From assembly GCA_947650365.1 (NCBI GenBank), contig OX393549.1:96702014-96766013 (forward strand): a stretch of DNA of 64,000 nt, written 5' to 3'. This document shows, one piece after another, positions 12,310 through 25,632 of the stretch. The translations under genes and the position numbers were made by a program. Under the pieces are notes generated by a model. It had not been told where the DNA came from and did not search any database. It saw only the letters and a list, made by a program, of their open reading frames with translations. How positions within the stretch are numbered: position 1 is the first letter of the stretch; each line of letters begins with the position of its first letter. The DNA is from Chamaelirium japonicum (Eukaryota; Streptophyta; Magnoliopsida; Liliales; Melanthiaceae).

Positions 12310-14097
12310 CTACAGCCTTAGTCTCCTTACGTTGAGGGAGGCCATGAAGCAGCCAAGGTGGCCGGCCTTAATGAGATCCTCAATATGATGCTTGAGCGCC
12401 CGGCACTGCAAGGTAGTGTGGCCTTGGCCTTGGTGGTACTCGCAAAACCTTGATGCATCTCTGACTCCCCTCTCTCCGGGCTCAAGCGGTTGCGCCCACT
12501 TGAAGTACGGTTCACCCTTGATAGCTTCCAAGATCTGGTCTATGGGGGCGTTCAGTACCGTGAACTCCCTATTCCACTTCGGCCTCGCTGGCCTATCTTG
12601 CCTTTGCCGCTTCGCTTCATGCCGTGTCGCCTCCCCCTGCTGTTTGTTGACGTTCTTCACGGCAGCTGGCTTGGCGTAGTTCTGGTGCGGGACCCTGGTT
12701 TCCACTGCCTTCCTCTTGCGGTCCGCGTCTTCTATCTTAATGTACTTCTCAACGCGCCGTGACAGGTCGTCGATCGTCTCCGGGGTTCGCTTGATGAGTG
12801 ACGCGTTAACAAGCTGGCTGGGCTGAATAGCGTTCTTGAAGGCTGCAATCACCATACGATCATGCCCGTCTGTGTCCGCCAAGCTCAGGTATTCAGACCT
12901 GAACCTATGGTAGAATTGCCTTAATGTCTCCTTCTGGGTCATACTCATCCCGAAGAGTGACTCCAGAGTCTTCAGCTCCCGGCGATTGCATCGATATTGG
13001 TCGATGAACTGCGTGCTCAGCTCCGAGAAAGAAGAGATGGACGAGGGCCTGAGCTTGTGGAACCATTCGAGGGGTGTTCCTGACAAGCTGTTGGCGAAGG
13101 TCCGGCAGAGGATATGATCATTCTTGTGGAGGACCAGAGCATCCCGGAAAGCCAGTACGTGCTCCACCGGGTCTTTCGACCCGTCAAACTTGGGAAGGCG
13201 TGGAGGATTCCATCCCCGAGGGAATGACTCCTGGAGTAACTTCTCTACAAGCGACGACCGTGCGGCTTCTCGGATGGCGACTTCCTTCAGTCGATCGGGA
13301 GCTCGGACCCCCGGTCGGTCTCGCTGGATTCCTTCTTGATCCCCGAGTCGCTCCGACGCATGTACCCGAATGCGCTCATGTACGCTCCTCCGACCAGCAG
13401 AGTGAGCCGGCTGCCGACTAGCCGGCGTCATCCGAGTGTGATGACTATCACTCGGTTGACGATGATGTTCGTTGTCTCGTTTCGGGCGGTGAGGTTGTGC
13501 TGAATCCGTCTTCGAGTGATGCTTGGAGGCAGGCAGCTGTCGGGGGTGTGCCCCGAACCGGGACCAGACATCTGAGCGTGCCGACGCCGCTCGAGCGTGC
13601 TTGTTTCTTTCCGCAGGTTCCGGGCTACTCGAGTCTCGCCCGTCGGGATTCGCACTTTGAACCTCCACCGAGCGATTAACTCTGACCTCCACCTGAGGCA
13701 GTGGTTGCGACTGCACTTGCCCTGGTGGGGCAGCTTGAGTAGGAAGGCTCTGTCCCGCTTGGGCCAACATGCCCTGGTTGAGTAGACCACCCGTCGGTGC
13801 GGCCCGCACGAAGTCACGCAACTCCTCATAGTTGTGCTGCATTGTCTGGAGCTGGGCAGTGAGAGCTTGTTGGGTCATCATCATGGTAGCCAAAAAGGCT
13901 TCTGATAGTCCTGCTAGAGGGGCCAGGGTTACTACCGAAGCTTGACTGGACTCCCCGACTCCCAGTATGGGATTCACCAGTGGGACCGCGCACTCCGAGT
14001 TCATTAGTGGTTGCCCGACGTCATTTGCATCTCCGAGTGGGGCAGCGTCGGATGGGAGCTGCGACGTCGAGCGGGTACGATACGGTTCACCGGCCAT
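12310..14097 (-). mobile_element. Gypsy gag region
   Basis: A region of about 595 codons with the retrotransposon gag core: RLPKFDGSKDPVEHVLAF, then LEWFHKLRPSSISSFSEL, then the RQFYHRF-type segment. In such elements Gag forms the particle shell. It is preceded, on the minus strand, by the LTR and primer site. Read here only as a part of the fossil element. Confidence 0.85.
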
Positions 14098-14493
14098 TGC
14101 TCTTCAACCATGCAGTCGTAATGGTAACTTCTAAGTTTACCGATTGATCGACGCCCACGGGTCGGTCGGTCAGTAAACTACGGCAGGTTGTAGGTAGACT
14201 CAAACTTGTTGACACCAACGGGTCAACAGTCAAAGTCCCTAGTAGGAAGTCTTGAAGACCTATCCCACAAACGGCGCCAAGATTGTGGGAGGTTTTTAAT
14301 CGAACCGGGCGGTTCGGGTGGCGAACACAATCTAACACGCCAAAGAGAAGAAAGAACACGGGAATTACGTGGAAAAACCCCTTCTCAACGTCGAAGGGAA
14401 AAAAACCACGGGTGGGGCGAGAATGCACTAAAACATCTTCAATGGTTACAATCTCTCACCTTAACCCCAATTACACCATGAGGATCGGTCTCC

Positions 14494-14613
14494 CAAATTA
14501 CTGACCTCTACAGTCTCAACTTAGTTACCGACCTCTACAGACAGAACTTAGTTACCGACCTCTGCAGACAGAACTTAGTTACCGACCTCTGCAGACAGAA
14601 CTTAGTTACCGAC
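14494..14613. repeat. 27-bp tandem repeat in Gypsy LTR
   Basis: The unit TTAGTTACCGACCTCTGCAG plus ACAGAAC starts at 14521, 14548, 14575 and 14602, with a degenerate copy before. There are no spacers, so it is a minisatellite and not a CRISPR array. Confidence 0.85.
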
Positions 14614-14989
14614 CGACGACGGTAACTTCAGCTAAGGTACCGATCGACCTCTTTAGCTCCGCAAATTCCGGGACGAAACTGGCAGCGCCTCCTTCAGAAT
14701 TCCTCTCTCTTCTGCTGAAGGGGTAGGTCCCCTTTTATAGTGGTGGAATGACGGTTGGAGCGCTCCGCGCGGGACAGGTAGACGACGTGTCCCCGCAATA
14801 AGCTCAACCGCCGCGGTAGTGGAGACGTGGCGCGCGGTCGACACCCGGTAACTTCGGCCGAAAATCGATGAGCTTAGTCAGCCCTCCGTAACCTCCACGC
14901 GCCCGAGATTTCCGGGTTCAACCGTCGCCCTCCTCTTCGCCTTGATGCACGGCCGACTAGGGGGGGAGCTTGGACCCCTCCCCTCTCCC

Positions 14990-15015
14990 TGACTGTTGCG
15001 CGACCGACCGTCCCT

Positions 15016-15056
<41 letters not shown>

Positions 15057-15215
15057 GTTGCGCGGCCGACCGACACCCCCCCTTTGCTGCCTGTTGCGCG
15101 GCCGATCGACACCCCCCCTTGCTGCCTGTTGCGCGGCTGACCGAGAGAGAGAGGAGGGGGGGTTCGGGCCTCCCCCCTTACTGCTTGTTGCGCGGCTGAC
15201 CGAGAGAGAGGGGGA
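14990..15215. repeat. Tandem TGTTGCGCGGCCGACC units in Gypsy LTR
   Basis: TGTTGCGCG followed by (A/G)CCGACCGA or a close variant recurs at about 14994, 15055, 15090, 15126 and 15186, with G- or C-rich spacers between. The spacing is irregular, about 35 to 60 bp. Confidence 0.7.
15016..15054. repeat. 39-base poly-G run
   Basis: An uninterrupted homopolymer inside the Gypsy LTR. Runs of this length are G-quadruplex-prone and are often mis-sized by sequencing. Confidence 0.9.
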
Positions 15216-15373
15216 CTTGGGCTTTAAACCTTCTCCCCCCATTTTAGAGTATGGCCGTCTCGCAACGAAGCTACGGCCCCCGGTAGGTAGGTTCGCTCTT
15301 CTTTTCCACTTCGCGCGTGGCTGACCCATGACGTAGCTATGGCTCCCGGCAAGCAAGTTCCTCACGGTACACA

Positions 15374-15790
15374 CAAAAGCTATTCTACAAAAATAATTCA
15401 TAATAGTTAATAATTTTGGGAAATAATGTGCTTCGTATCACAATTAAGAAATATTATCTAAGAACTACTAGTTCATAATATATTTATGAGGTCCAAATAA
15501 GATACTAGTTATAACATTTTGAGAAGTCCGAATCAAAATCTTCGGGTAGTGCCTAAGCTAAAGATGCTTGATTTGAATATAATTTTGATCAATCCTCTTG
15601 TGAAGCATTCTTTGATTAAAGTTCGAGATCAACGAATTTTTTGCCCGAATTGATGGCAAATACGTAGATATTATCAAAATAAGTATTGTACAGCTTTGAT
15701 CTTGATTTTTCCCCATTTTTCACAGTTTGCGCTGAAATAATACTATGACTTCCTGGAATCATCAAATCTGAAGGAAGACGATAAAAAATT
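15374..15790. other. AT-rich unassigned stretch
   Basis: No open reading frame, repeat or element end is recognisable here. It separates the Gypsy LTR from an F-box remnant. Confidence 0.5.
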
Positions 15791-15799
15791 GGCCTGGGT

Positions 15800-16240
15800 T
15801 TGAATGGACGAGGTGGGATGGTTCAAATAATAAACTCCCCCTCTACTGATATGAATTTCGAGCTCACCAACGCCATTGATGTCGGAGGATGTTTTTTTTC
15901 GAGGACTAGGAAGAGGGTAATGTGGCGATTTTGTCACCTTAGGGTCGATCCAGCGGTAATGGAGTTTAAATTGGTACTACTGGTTCAATTCACACCAAGG
16001 GTGGTATAACCAGGTATGATGTGCTCAAGCTAGAATCTTCTTCTTCAGAGTGGGAAACAATTGATATCATCACCCACAAATTGTCTGCTATCACCGCATG
16101 TATCGATGATATATTGTACTTTTTGGCCGGTGAAGAAAACACACTGATTGTGAGGTTTGATATGAGTAGTGAAACGTTCGGATCGAAGAGGTCCGAGCTC
16201 CGTTGCAATCTGCAACCAGGAAATATCTGGGTTCTCAAGG
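15800..16240 (+). pseudogene. F-box-associated domain remnant
   Basis: A short frame from about 16009 reads TRYDVLKLESSSSEWETIDI, then a segment around ILYFLAGEENT and VRFDMSSETF. This layout (tryptophan, 'is it visible' strand, then FDxxxExF) is typical of the F-box-associated interaction domain that F-box proteins use to bind SCF ubiquitin-ligase substrates. A second frame at 15800-16009 may be the part before it. No F-box motif is found, and the two frames are not continuous, so this looks like a decayed fragment. Confidence is moderate because the family is very divergent. Confidence 0.45.
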
Positions 16241-16320
16241 ATACTACGACCAGTACCAATGGATTTGGGAGAAAAAACACATCCTGTTGTTGCCACCGAC
16301 GTCTCGATTTTTAGATGTAG

Positions 16321-16888
16321 AAATCCTCTGAATTTCTAAGAAGAAGGTGTGAGAGGCTCTGAGCGCCTGCTCTGTTTCCTATTTAGATCCCTAGGGTTAG
16401 GGTTTCCCCCGATTGTGTGCTCGGCCTCCTCGGACGCCGCCGGTGGCTCCGGGGAGGCCGGACCGTGGGTCCACTCCTCATCGAGGGTGGGATATGACCC
16501 CCTCCTTCCCTCTGTGCATAGGGGTTCATCGGAGGCCAGCGGTTTTGTGATCGAAGAGCCTGGATCGTGGGTTGTCTTCTCTTTGCCCGACTGATGCTCA
16601 TCGCTCGGCATCGGGAGTCGTCTTCTCGCTGGATCTGCTGGGTTGGTCGGCTCAGACCCGTCGTGAGGATCTCCGGCGGTGGATATTCATATCGCCACCT
16701 CCGGGCGGCGAGGGGCTCTTGGCGGCTTGCTGTGGTGGCGAAGGTCGGGGCAGCGTGGAGGACCAGCAACTACTCTATTTTCCCTTCAAGCTGTGCTTCT
16801 GGTGCGGTGGAGGTTCACCGGTTTTTGAGTTTTTTTGGGTGATGTTTGTTCTGTTTCTTTTCCTTTTGGTTTTTATTTGTAACCGATG
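16321..16888. other. GC-rich unassigned segment (left half)
   Basis: GC-rich DNA with no convincing protein. It is separated from its probable right half (18836-19250) by a solo LTR. It loosely resembles 27090-27500: both contain a GGCCTC(C/T)TCGG... and CCGGGGAGGCC-like block and a following CCCCCTTCCCTC block. It could be an old element's 5' region. Confidence 0.3.
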
Positions 16889-18830
<1,942 letters not shown>

Positions 18831-18835
18831 TGATG

Positions 18836-19584
18836 GGCCGAGGTGTTTGTGGCTCCGGAGGAGGAGCCCTCCCCTTTGTTCCTTGTGCCACAGTCTAGTG
18901 GTGGTCTCTGTAGGTGTGCCAGTTGTGGCACTGTTGTCTGTTTTTCACCGGGCGGCGGTCATCTTTCCCCACCTACTGGTGGTTTCCTATGCTGCGCCGG
19001 CATATGGCGCCTCCCGGAGGCCAGTTTGTGACCTCCCCTCTGATAATACCAAAAAAAAAGAAGGTGTGGTTCTGTGCCAGTGTTGCTAGTTGTATTGCTA
19101 TGATGTGTTAGCCGGAACTTATTCCCAAGTTCCTAAATGGCGGAAGGAACCACTGGAATGGGTAGGTGGATTTGTTGAGTCTCTCATCTTCTTTGGAGGT
19201 ACTAGTTCCATCCATACTTCAATTACACTTGGGGTTTTTTTTTTTAATGCCCTCTTGATTTCTACCTTGTTTTGTTAATTTTTCATTTCTCCAGTAATGA
19301 ATTTTATTTTTACATGGTCATAGTTAGCCATATCGTATTATTATTATTATTATTATTATTGGCACGAAACTTTATCTTGTTTCCTTTTACTAAAGATCGA
19401 AAAATGATTTCGTTGTAGTGAATTTTATTTATTTATTTACTTATTTATCATCCTTCTTGTTTGGCTTCTAGAATAACCTTAATTATTGATAAATTTTGTA
19501 AAATGTTGCTGAAACTATTGAAGGCCTAATTTTAGGAGTAAAGCTGAAATCTCGATCTTTTCGCTTCGGGTGTAAAACATGTTA
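18836..19584. other. Unassigned DNA right of solo LTR
   Basis: The first 400 bases continue the GC-rich segment split by the solo LTR. The rest is AT-rich with an ATT microsatellite near 19337-19360. No coding feature is supported. Confidence 0.4.
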
Positions 19585-20300
19585 GGGTCTGTTCTTTTAG
19601 TTTCCTAGGAAATAAAATAAAGGAAACAATTTCTGCATAAATTCTTTCCATACCACTAAATTTCCGTTGTTCTTTTGCAGGAAAATAAAGGGAAGAAATC
19701 AACCACAATGGAAATCTAATTAGATTTCCTCTGTTTTTTATAGCAGAGAAACGAAGGGAAGAAATCAAACAGTTCAGCCTGATAACCACAGGCCTCACCA
19801 TGCAGGACTAATGATTAGCAATGCTCATGATGGACAGTACTGGATTAATCTTCAAAAAGGCAACAAACTTAAGTTTTGGCATAGCAGCTTGCACTTTTCA
19901 GACCATTTAAAAGCACAGAACTACAACAGTGATCACAAAGCAAGCAATGTAGCCATCATATACACAATGATCCCTGAACATACACTCCCTACCAACCAAG
20001 TTGCCGAACAGACAGAACCCTTCACGCTATAACATAATAAGATAATAATTTACCAATTAGCACCAAGGACAAACATAATACACATCGTGTAATACACCAA
20101 TAAGAAATATAAGTTTTTCCTCAAAATAAGTTATCAATTCCAACAAAAAAACAGATACCATAAGTATGAAGGCATGTAGCTGCTTACAAATCTTCCTTTC
20201 AATTTTAAGGACATAAAGACAAAATTACACTAGTTTCCTCCAAAGCAATCAGTTTCCTTCCACTTCTTGTTGTACGAAGTGAAGAAACACTCATCCAAGT

Positions 20301-20505
20301 TTAACCCACCTCGGGTGCGGTCAGCACATTGATGTTTACATCCCTGAACAGAGAAAATCAAAACCAATCACCTAAGATTTAAAACCACAAAAACAACAAG
20401 TGTCATAAAAAAAAAAAGCTCATACTTTCTTAGAGCTGTATCCATGAGAGACTCTGGTGCACAGTTTCTCATCAACGCAACCTCAAGGCCGATCATCTTC
20501 CGGAT
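20301..20505 (-). pseudogene. Unidentified captured exon pair (gene 3' end)
   Basis: Two exon-like blocks, 20505-20426 and 20343-20301, have GT-AG borders and join in frame to IRKMIGLEVALMRNCAPESL, then MDTALRKDVNINVLTAPEVG, then TAA. It looks like the C-terminus of a conserved protein, but I do not recognise the family. It lies downstream of the transporter pieces on the same strand, inside the Harbinger element. Confidence 0.5.
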
Positions 20506-20717
20506 CTGATGGAGCATAAAGATCTTATGTCAGAGGATAGAAAATCAACATCATTGAAATCCTATACGCACAACTTTAACGACGAGGTTCCACTAAAACA
20601 TTGACAAAAAAATTCAATTGACCGTCAACCTGACATCACCCTCTAACATTGGTTGGAAACCTGAGTCACCTGACCAAGACAGCTTGGCATTGTAGGCCTA
20701 CCATGCTGATACATTAC

Positions 20718-21640
20718 CTTACACAAGCTCCAATAATCATTGGCACAACACTCAACTGGAAAGCCCTACGTCGCCCGATCCCATCCATGATCACACCACT
20801 AAACAAGCATCCAACAAATGCACCACCTAAACACATGCTCACCACAAGTCCTGCATCCCACCCCAACTCAGATAACAAGAATTAGAAGTAGACAAAATTG
20901 CTCACAACTAAAGCAAAGTTAAAATTTTTTTTTTTAAAAAAAAAGAAACTCCAATCGAAAAACTACTACCTTCCGCCATGGTGTTCCCACTAAATCCAAG
21001 ATCCAAAGAAATGCTTTCGAGCGGTTCATTAACAACCCTGCAATGAAATCCAACAAAAATAAAAGATTTACGCCTCCCTTCCGCTTCCAAAGATCAATAG
21101 AAGTAAGGGAGCCCTACGATCAGTACGCACCCAATATGATAGCCGAATAAGAAGGATGTGATGATCGCAACGCACACATGCCGCAAAGAGGGCCTCCATG
21201 GAGGAATGTCATTCTCTTGCCCCATTCCATTCAGCAGACATTCTAAGATTCGAAACTCATCAGTAAAAACTCAACTGCCAATCTCTACATAGCAGCCACT
21301 GATCATAACCCAATACAGAGATAAAATATTTATGCAAAATAAAAGGAACCCATGTGTCCAAACACCCGAAGAATTGAACTTCCACTGCATCACGGATCAC
21401 ACCCAGTTCCTCCGGAGATCTAAAGCAATCACTCCAACAACCCACTTCGAAAGATCAGTAGACATGCAAACCCAGAATTTTTTTAAAAAAAATCAGCAAT
21501 CACGCTACCTTGATCTTGGGTTCTCATAGAAGACCCCGGCCTTTTAGTAGAGGAGGGAGAAGATACAAAATTGAGAAGATCATTGGTAGCTGAGAGCGAA
21601 CGTGAGGTGAGATGATCCTCCTCTCGGATCTGGCATGCAA
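20718..21640 (-). pseudogene. Captured plastidic glucose transporter 2 exons
   Basis: Exons with intact splice borders are at 21242-21131 (ends SFLFGYHIG), 21037-20970 (VVNEPLESISLDLGFSGNTM) and 20850 to about 20718 (LVVSMCLGGAFVGCLFSGV, then GIGRRRAFQLSVVPMIIGA). Joined in phase they give the first two membrane helices of the sugar-porter MFS family. The pattern GYHLGVVNEPLES plus GRRRAFQL is that of plastidic glucose transporter 2. A segment 21640-21509 ending SSMRTQDQ before a GT may be the N-terminal exon. The ten remaining helices are missing. It lies inside the Harbinger element, same strand as the transposase. Confidence 0.88.
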
Positions 21641-21792
21641 CATGAATTATTTTGAACCAACTTCCAGCAAGGTTCTGAATTATTTTGAAACAACAGTATC
21701 TAATAGCGAAAGTCATATATCGCATGCAACATGAGAAAAAAAAAAATTATGAACAAAGGACTACCCTTGGGATAGTAACGTTTAATATATAC

Positions 21793-21989
21793 CTTAATAG
21801 ATGAGACCATAGCAATTGCCTTCTTCACAGTTTCAGGGCATAGATTGCCAAGAACACAAAGCTGAAATTACCTAATAAACATGTTTTGTAAATAAGATTT
21901 TACTTCAGAGTTCAGACAATTTGATATCCAACTTGATCAGAACGAAATTCTATACCTCAAATTCAGCTAGTTGGTTCCTGCTTAGTATT
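21793..21989 (-). pseudogene. Captured RNA polymerase II subunit RPB4 exons
   Basis: Two exons with proper borders: 21989-21956 reads ILSRNQLAEFE and 21861-21793 reads LCVLGNLCPETVKKAIAM and five more residues, joining in frame. This matches the C-terminal core of RPB4, the Pol II stalk subunit (family consensus ...LSRHQLTEFELCVLGNLCPE...). Only about 34 codons are present, with no N-terminus or end. It sits inside the Harbinger element, same strand as the transposase, between ORF1 and the transporter pieces. The identity is strong because the motif is nearly invariant. Capture by the transposon is the inferred origin. Confidence 0.85.
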
Positions 21990-22350
21990 CTGATAAAATG
22001 AATTAAGGAATTACAACACCGATGTCCAAAATAAGTCAAAAAGACAAATAAAGATAGAAGATAAGTTAGAATTGCAGAGAACCAGAAAGCTTAGACTTCC
22101 CACTGTTTCAACTAGCTTGCAAATCTGAAATTGGTTCCGAAAGAAAATATTTGGATCACTTGATTTCTCAAACGTTTCACATATTGCATTGACTTCTCAA
22201 ACCAATAGGCATGTCTAAGAGAAAGCTGACAGTTTATTTCTAAAAGCAAAATAGAAACATAAACCAAATACTTCGACCTAACACAATAAAGTCAAATGTT
22301 TATGACCGATTTTATGTTACTTATTACAAATTAAGAACTTTTCGATCTAG

Positions 22351-23313
22351 TCATTGCCTCCGCTTGTGAATCAGTAAAGTATAAAAAAATATGGCCTTCG
22401 CCTTATCATTACTGAGAAACTCTACACACTCTATTGCTTCATCTTCAGTTAGGCCTTCCACTTTCAAGATCTCCTCCCAGATGCGATTGATGTCAAGAGC
22501 TGGGCATAAATTGTCAATAGCTTGAGTCATTAGTTGAATCCTCTGGTCCAACATATTATTTTCATTTTTTCATTTTTACTCTTTCTCTTCCGCTTACTTA
22601 AGGCTAAAGCAGTAGCAGACGATGATCCAGGTGCACGTGTCGGTGCCGGTGTAGGTGCAAGTGCAAACGAAGGCAAAGGCAAAGCTGCAGAGGAAGGGAA
22701 TGGCTCAAGATCATCATCAGCAATGTCATGAATACCATAACCAAACTGAGTATCCTCATCTACTGGGTTGCGTTGTGGGCTTTAATGCTCTATATCAATC
22801 AAAATGGCATCATGTCCTATTATGGCACGAGAACCGGTTGCCTGATCATTCCCAACGATTTGTGATATTTTATCAAAATCAATTATTGCCTTATGCCTAA
22901 ATTGTATGGCTGTGGGGTGACTACAAAAAAAAAAAAATTAGTCCCATGAAAAAGTAAAATATTTAGAATTTTAAAATTAAAATATTTACCTTCAAATATT
23001 CAGTCCATGTGATGTCATCAGCCTCTATCATCTTTTTGGCATCGTTACACCCGAACCCGCTTTGATTGGTCAAAGTAATTATAGCATTGTACCAAGCTCT
23101 TCACGTTTTTGTCATGTTCTTTAAATTTTTCTTTGTCATTTGAATATTTGTTTTTTCTCCTATGACTTTCACAACAGCTTGATATACGTAAGGCTTCCAA
23201 CCATTGTCAGCCTTCCCCCCCTTTTCATACTCCGCCATAAATGCATCCATGCATAGACGGTCCATCTCAGGAGTCCAGACAATATAGTTTTTCTTTTCTT
23301 TAGGCAGACTCAT
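22351..23313 (-). pseudogene. Harbinger ORF1, Myb/SANT-like DNA-binding protein
   Basis: The upstream part (23313-23101) begins MSLPKEKKNYIVWTPEMDRL and continues with AFMAEYEKGGKADNGWKPYV, the Myb/SANT-like (Myb_DNA-bind_3) fold found in the accessory ORF of PIF/Harbinger elements. It normally helps import the transposase and bind the ends. The C-terminal part (22554-22351) has IWEEILKVEGLTEDEAIECV and a short basic tail. The frames between are not continuous, so introns or decay separate them. The protein was likely functional only when the element was young. Confidence 0.7.
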
Positions 23314-23762
23314 CCTAAAATGATTACTTTATTAGAATAAAAGCACAAATATCATATGCATATGAAGAAAAATGCAATTATTGAATATTTAAAGATTAAA
23401 CAAGAGCACAATGTTAACATCCATAAAAGTAAAATATCGACAGAAATATGAGCAGTAATATGATCCGTGACTCAATTATTGAATTACAATCAATGCCCAT
23501 GACCATAGTCCAACCACATATCGGCAGCAATATGGTCCCTCATATTGTCCCATGCATTATTTTTTTCAAGCAATGTAATATCCTCCAACGTGCCCCCACC
23601 CCCAGGAGGAGAGTCATCATCTATAATAATGTCTGCCTCCTCTTCTAATAAATTAGTGGAATCTACAGTTAAGATAAAGTTATGCAGCGCACAACAAGCT
23701 AGTACAATCCTTCCTTATACATCAATATTGAAAAAAGGTTATGTCCTTAGTATAGCCCATCT

Positions 23763-24821
23763 TTACTTCAACATACCAAAAGCACATTCAACAATATTAC
23801 GCATTGACGAGTGCCTGTAGTTATACAACTCCTGTGCTGTTGCGGGATTGTAGCTACGACGACGCTCTGATCTATGATACTGTATTTGTCGGTATGGTGC
23901 TAAAAAGTCAGGATAATGACTATAACCATCATCAACTAGATAATATTTTTCTGTATATTTAGATTGAAACAATATTATTAAAAAGAATTAATGTTATTTT
24001 TTAATAATTTCTTAGTAGGTACCTATAAGCATATATTAAAATCATATGTAGTATATCAGTTATTACCTGAAGGTATAACCAGCTTAATGGGCACATCTCT
24101 TACAGCTGATGATAGTACCTTAGCATCGCTGGCTGAACCCTCCCAACCGGCCAAGACATATGTAAATTACATATCGAAACCTACCGTCCCCATTACGTTT
24201 TGCGCAATCCTATGTTTCCTTCTTCTATATCGAGGTTGATCCTCAAGTTTGACCTTTGCAAGAATATATGTACCATTAATTGCACCAATTGCATCCTATA
24301 TTAATTTATGCATACAATATAATTAGCAATCAAAAATTTAGATGTAGTAGTAGTTTATATAAATTTGGGTAGAAAAGACAAGTTACTCGAAAGAAATGGT
24401 GCTAGGACCTGAGGGTAATCCCACTAGTCGCTGGCGTATTAGGGTCGGGTTGCTTGATGACGTCCATATAAAGTTTCATCACAACGTTCAGAATATTCAG
24501 AAAATGACGATGAACTGTAGACAATGAACGACTAAAGTGGAATGCTACCGATCTCAACCTGTCGTCATGTCTGAGTATATTGAAGAATATAGCAACTTGT
24601 TCATCCATTTCCATATTTTTTGTAGACCGTAATCCCTTTGACTTCAAAGCTTTGACTAATAACTCAAATGTAGGCTGATTGACTCGTAAAAGATTATGTG
24701 TATCTTTATTTTTCTCACGCAGCAAAAGATTGAGATATTTTTCTCTTCGTTCGTATCTATCTTGCTGTAGTTCTTTTGGTATGTATTGTTGTCGTTTATG
24801 ACATAATACCAATTTAAGCAC
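23763..24821 (-). pseudogene. Harbinger transposase (DDE_Tnp_4), inactive
   Basis: Three exons are visible on the minus strand: 24821 to about 24402, 24295-24067, and 23950 to about 23763. The N-terminal helix region holds VNQPTFELLVKALKSKGL. The second exon begins DAIGAINGTYILAKV and contains LAGWEGSASDAKVL. The third has LVDDGYSHYPDFLAPYR and SSMRNIVECAFGMLK. The family catalyses cut-and-paste with a DDE triad. Here the first Asp, normally in IDGTH, is Asn (INGT); the second Asp and the Glu are kept. There is also an in-frame stop in the second exon after VGFDM. The protein is therefore very likely dead. Confidence 0.88.
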
Positions 24822-25493
24822 TACTAATCATATGGTACAAGCACCGACAATGGCTTGTAGTGTAGCTTGGTGTTCCATCTCCATCTACGTTATTAAATTT
24901 ATATAACAATGGTTAGCATACAATAATTAATAGAATGCGTTTAATATAACTATCTACGTTGAATTAACAGTAAGACAAAAAACAGGTTAAAGATCCTCTA
25001 TTTCTTTCTTAAACATCAACCAATGAAAAAAAAATGATTGTAGCATCTAAAACACATTTTAAAGATCCCTAATTTTGTATGATATATATATTTAGGATGT
25101 TTTCATCTTCATTAGATCCAACATAAACATCACAGAAAACCTCGAATCTAGATTAACAAAAAGTCAATATGAAAAAACAGGGCATCCATCAATTTCTATA
25201 TTAAAAAAATACAGATCAATCCAAAGATTGTTCCATCAATTTATTGTCCGCAATAGGTATTAATCCATGTATAAAAAACCGAGGAGATGTTTCAACCTCG
25301 ACATTACTGATTTAATCGCTTCGCATGCAATTATATATTTATTCCCCGGATTTATGTTACCCGGATATGTCGGGTGGATCAAGTAGGTAACAAAATACTT
25401 GCATGCCTACAAAAAACTCATTGAGCATGGCAGTAAGGATGGTTGTAGAGAGTGTCGGGCAGTTGAAAGCTTACTACCAAAAAAAAACTCATT

Positions 25494-25632
25494 GTTGATT
25501 GTTCAAAGCATTGTACAAAAAAAAAAATAGCCCACTGTTGACTACTTGACTGTTCAAAGCATTGTACGAAAAAAAAATAGCTCAACGAGTCACCGTTGAC
25601 TGTTCAAAGCATTGTACTAAAAAAAAAAATAG
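25494..25632. repeat. Three ~50-bp units in Harbinger 5' region
   Basis: TTGACTGTTCAAAGCATTGT followed by AC and an A-run then TAG recurs at about 25496, 25547 and 25596. These could be transposase or ORF1 binding sites in the subterminal region, or simple tandem slippage. Confidence 0.7.

Larger units (their letters stand above)
7601..15373 (-). mobile_element. Ty3/Gypsy LTR retrotransposon fossil, Tat type
   Basis: This is a fossil retroelement on the minus strand. The parts run in Gypsy order: LTR, gag, protease, reverse transcriptase, RNase H, a second archaeal-type RNase H, integrase. The primer site reads TTGGCGCCGTTTGTGGG in the minus strand, next to the LTR. The extra RNase H between the normal one and integrase is the hallmark of the Tat lineage. 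Only one LTR is recognisable. The copy is broken, with several breaks, and is not expected to be active. It lies in the intron of ACC copy 2. Confidence 0.88.
14284..15373 (-). repeat. Gypsy LTR
   Basis: In minus orientation the LTR begins about TGTGTACCGTGAGG and ends CCTCCCACA, immediately before the primer site. It contains a 27-bp tandem array, a 39-base poly-G run and five copies of a TGTTGCGCGGCCGACCGA motif. The outer limit is uncertain by a few bases. Confidence 0.6.

Noticed and set aside
14521-14613. CRISPR-like array
   Set aside because: The 27-bp units are contiguous with no spacers; it is a minisatellite in a plant LTR.
14874-15401. 175-codon proline/glycine-rich frame on the minus strand
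   Set aside because: It is produced by the poly-G run and GC-rich LTR repeats of the Gypsy element; no family features.
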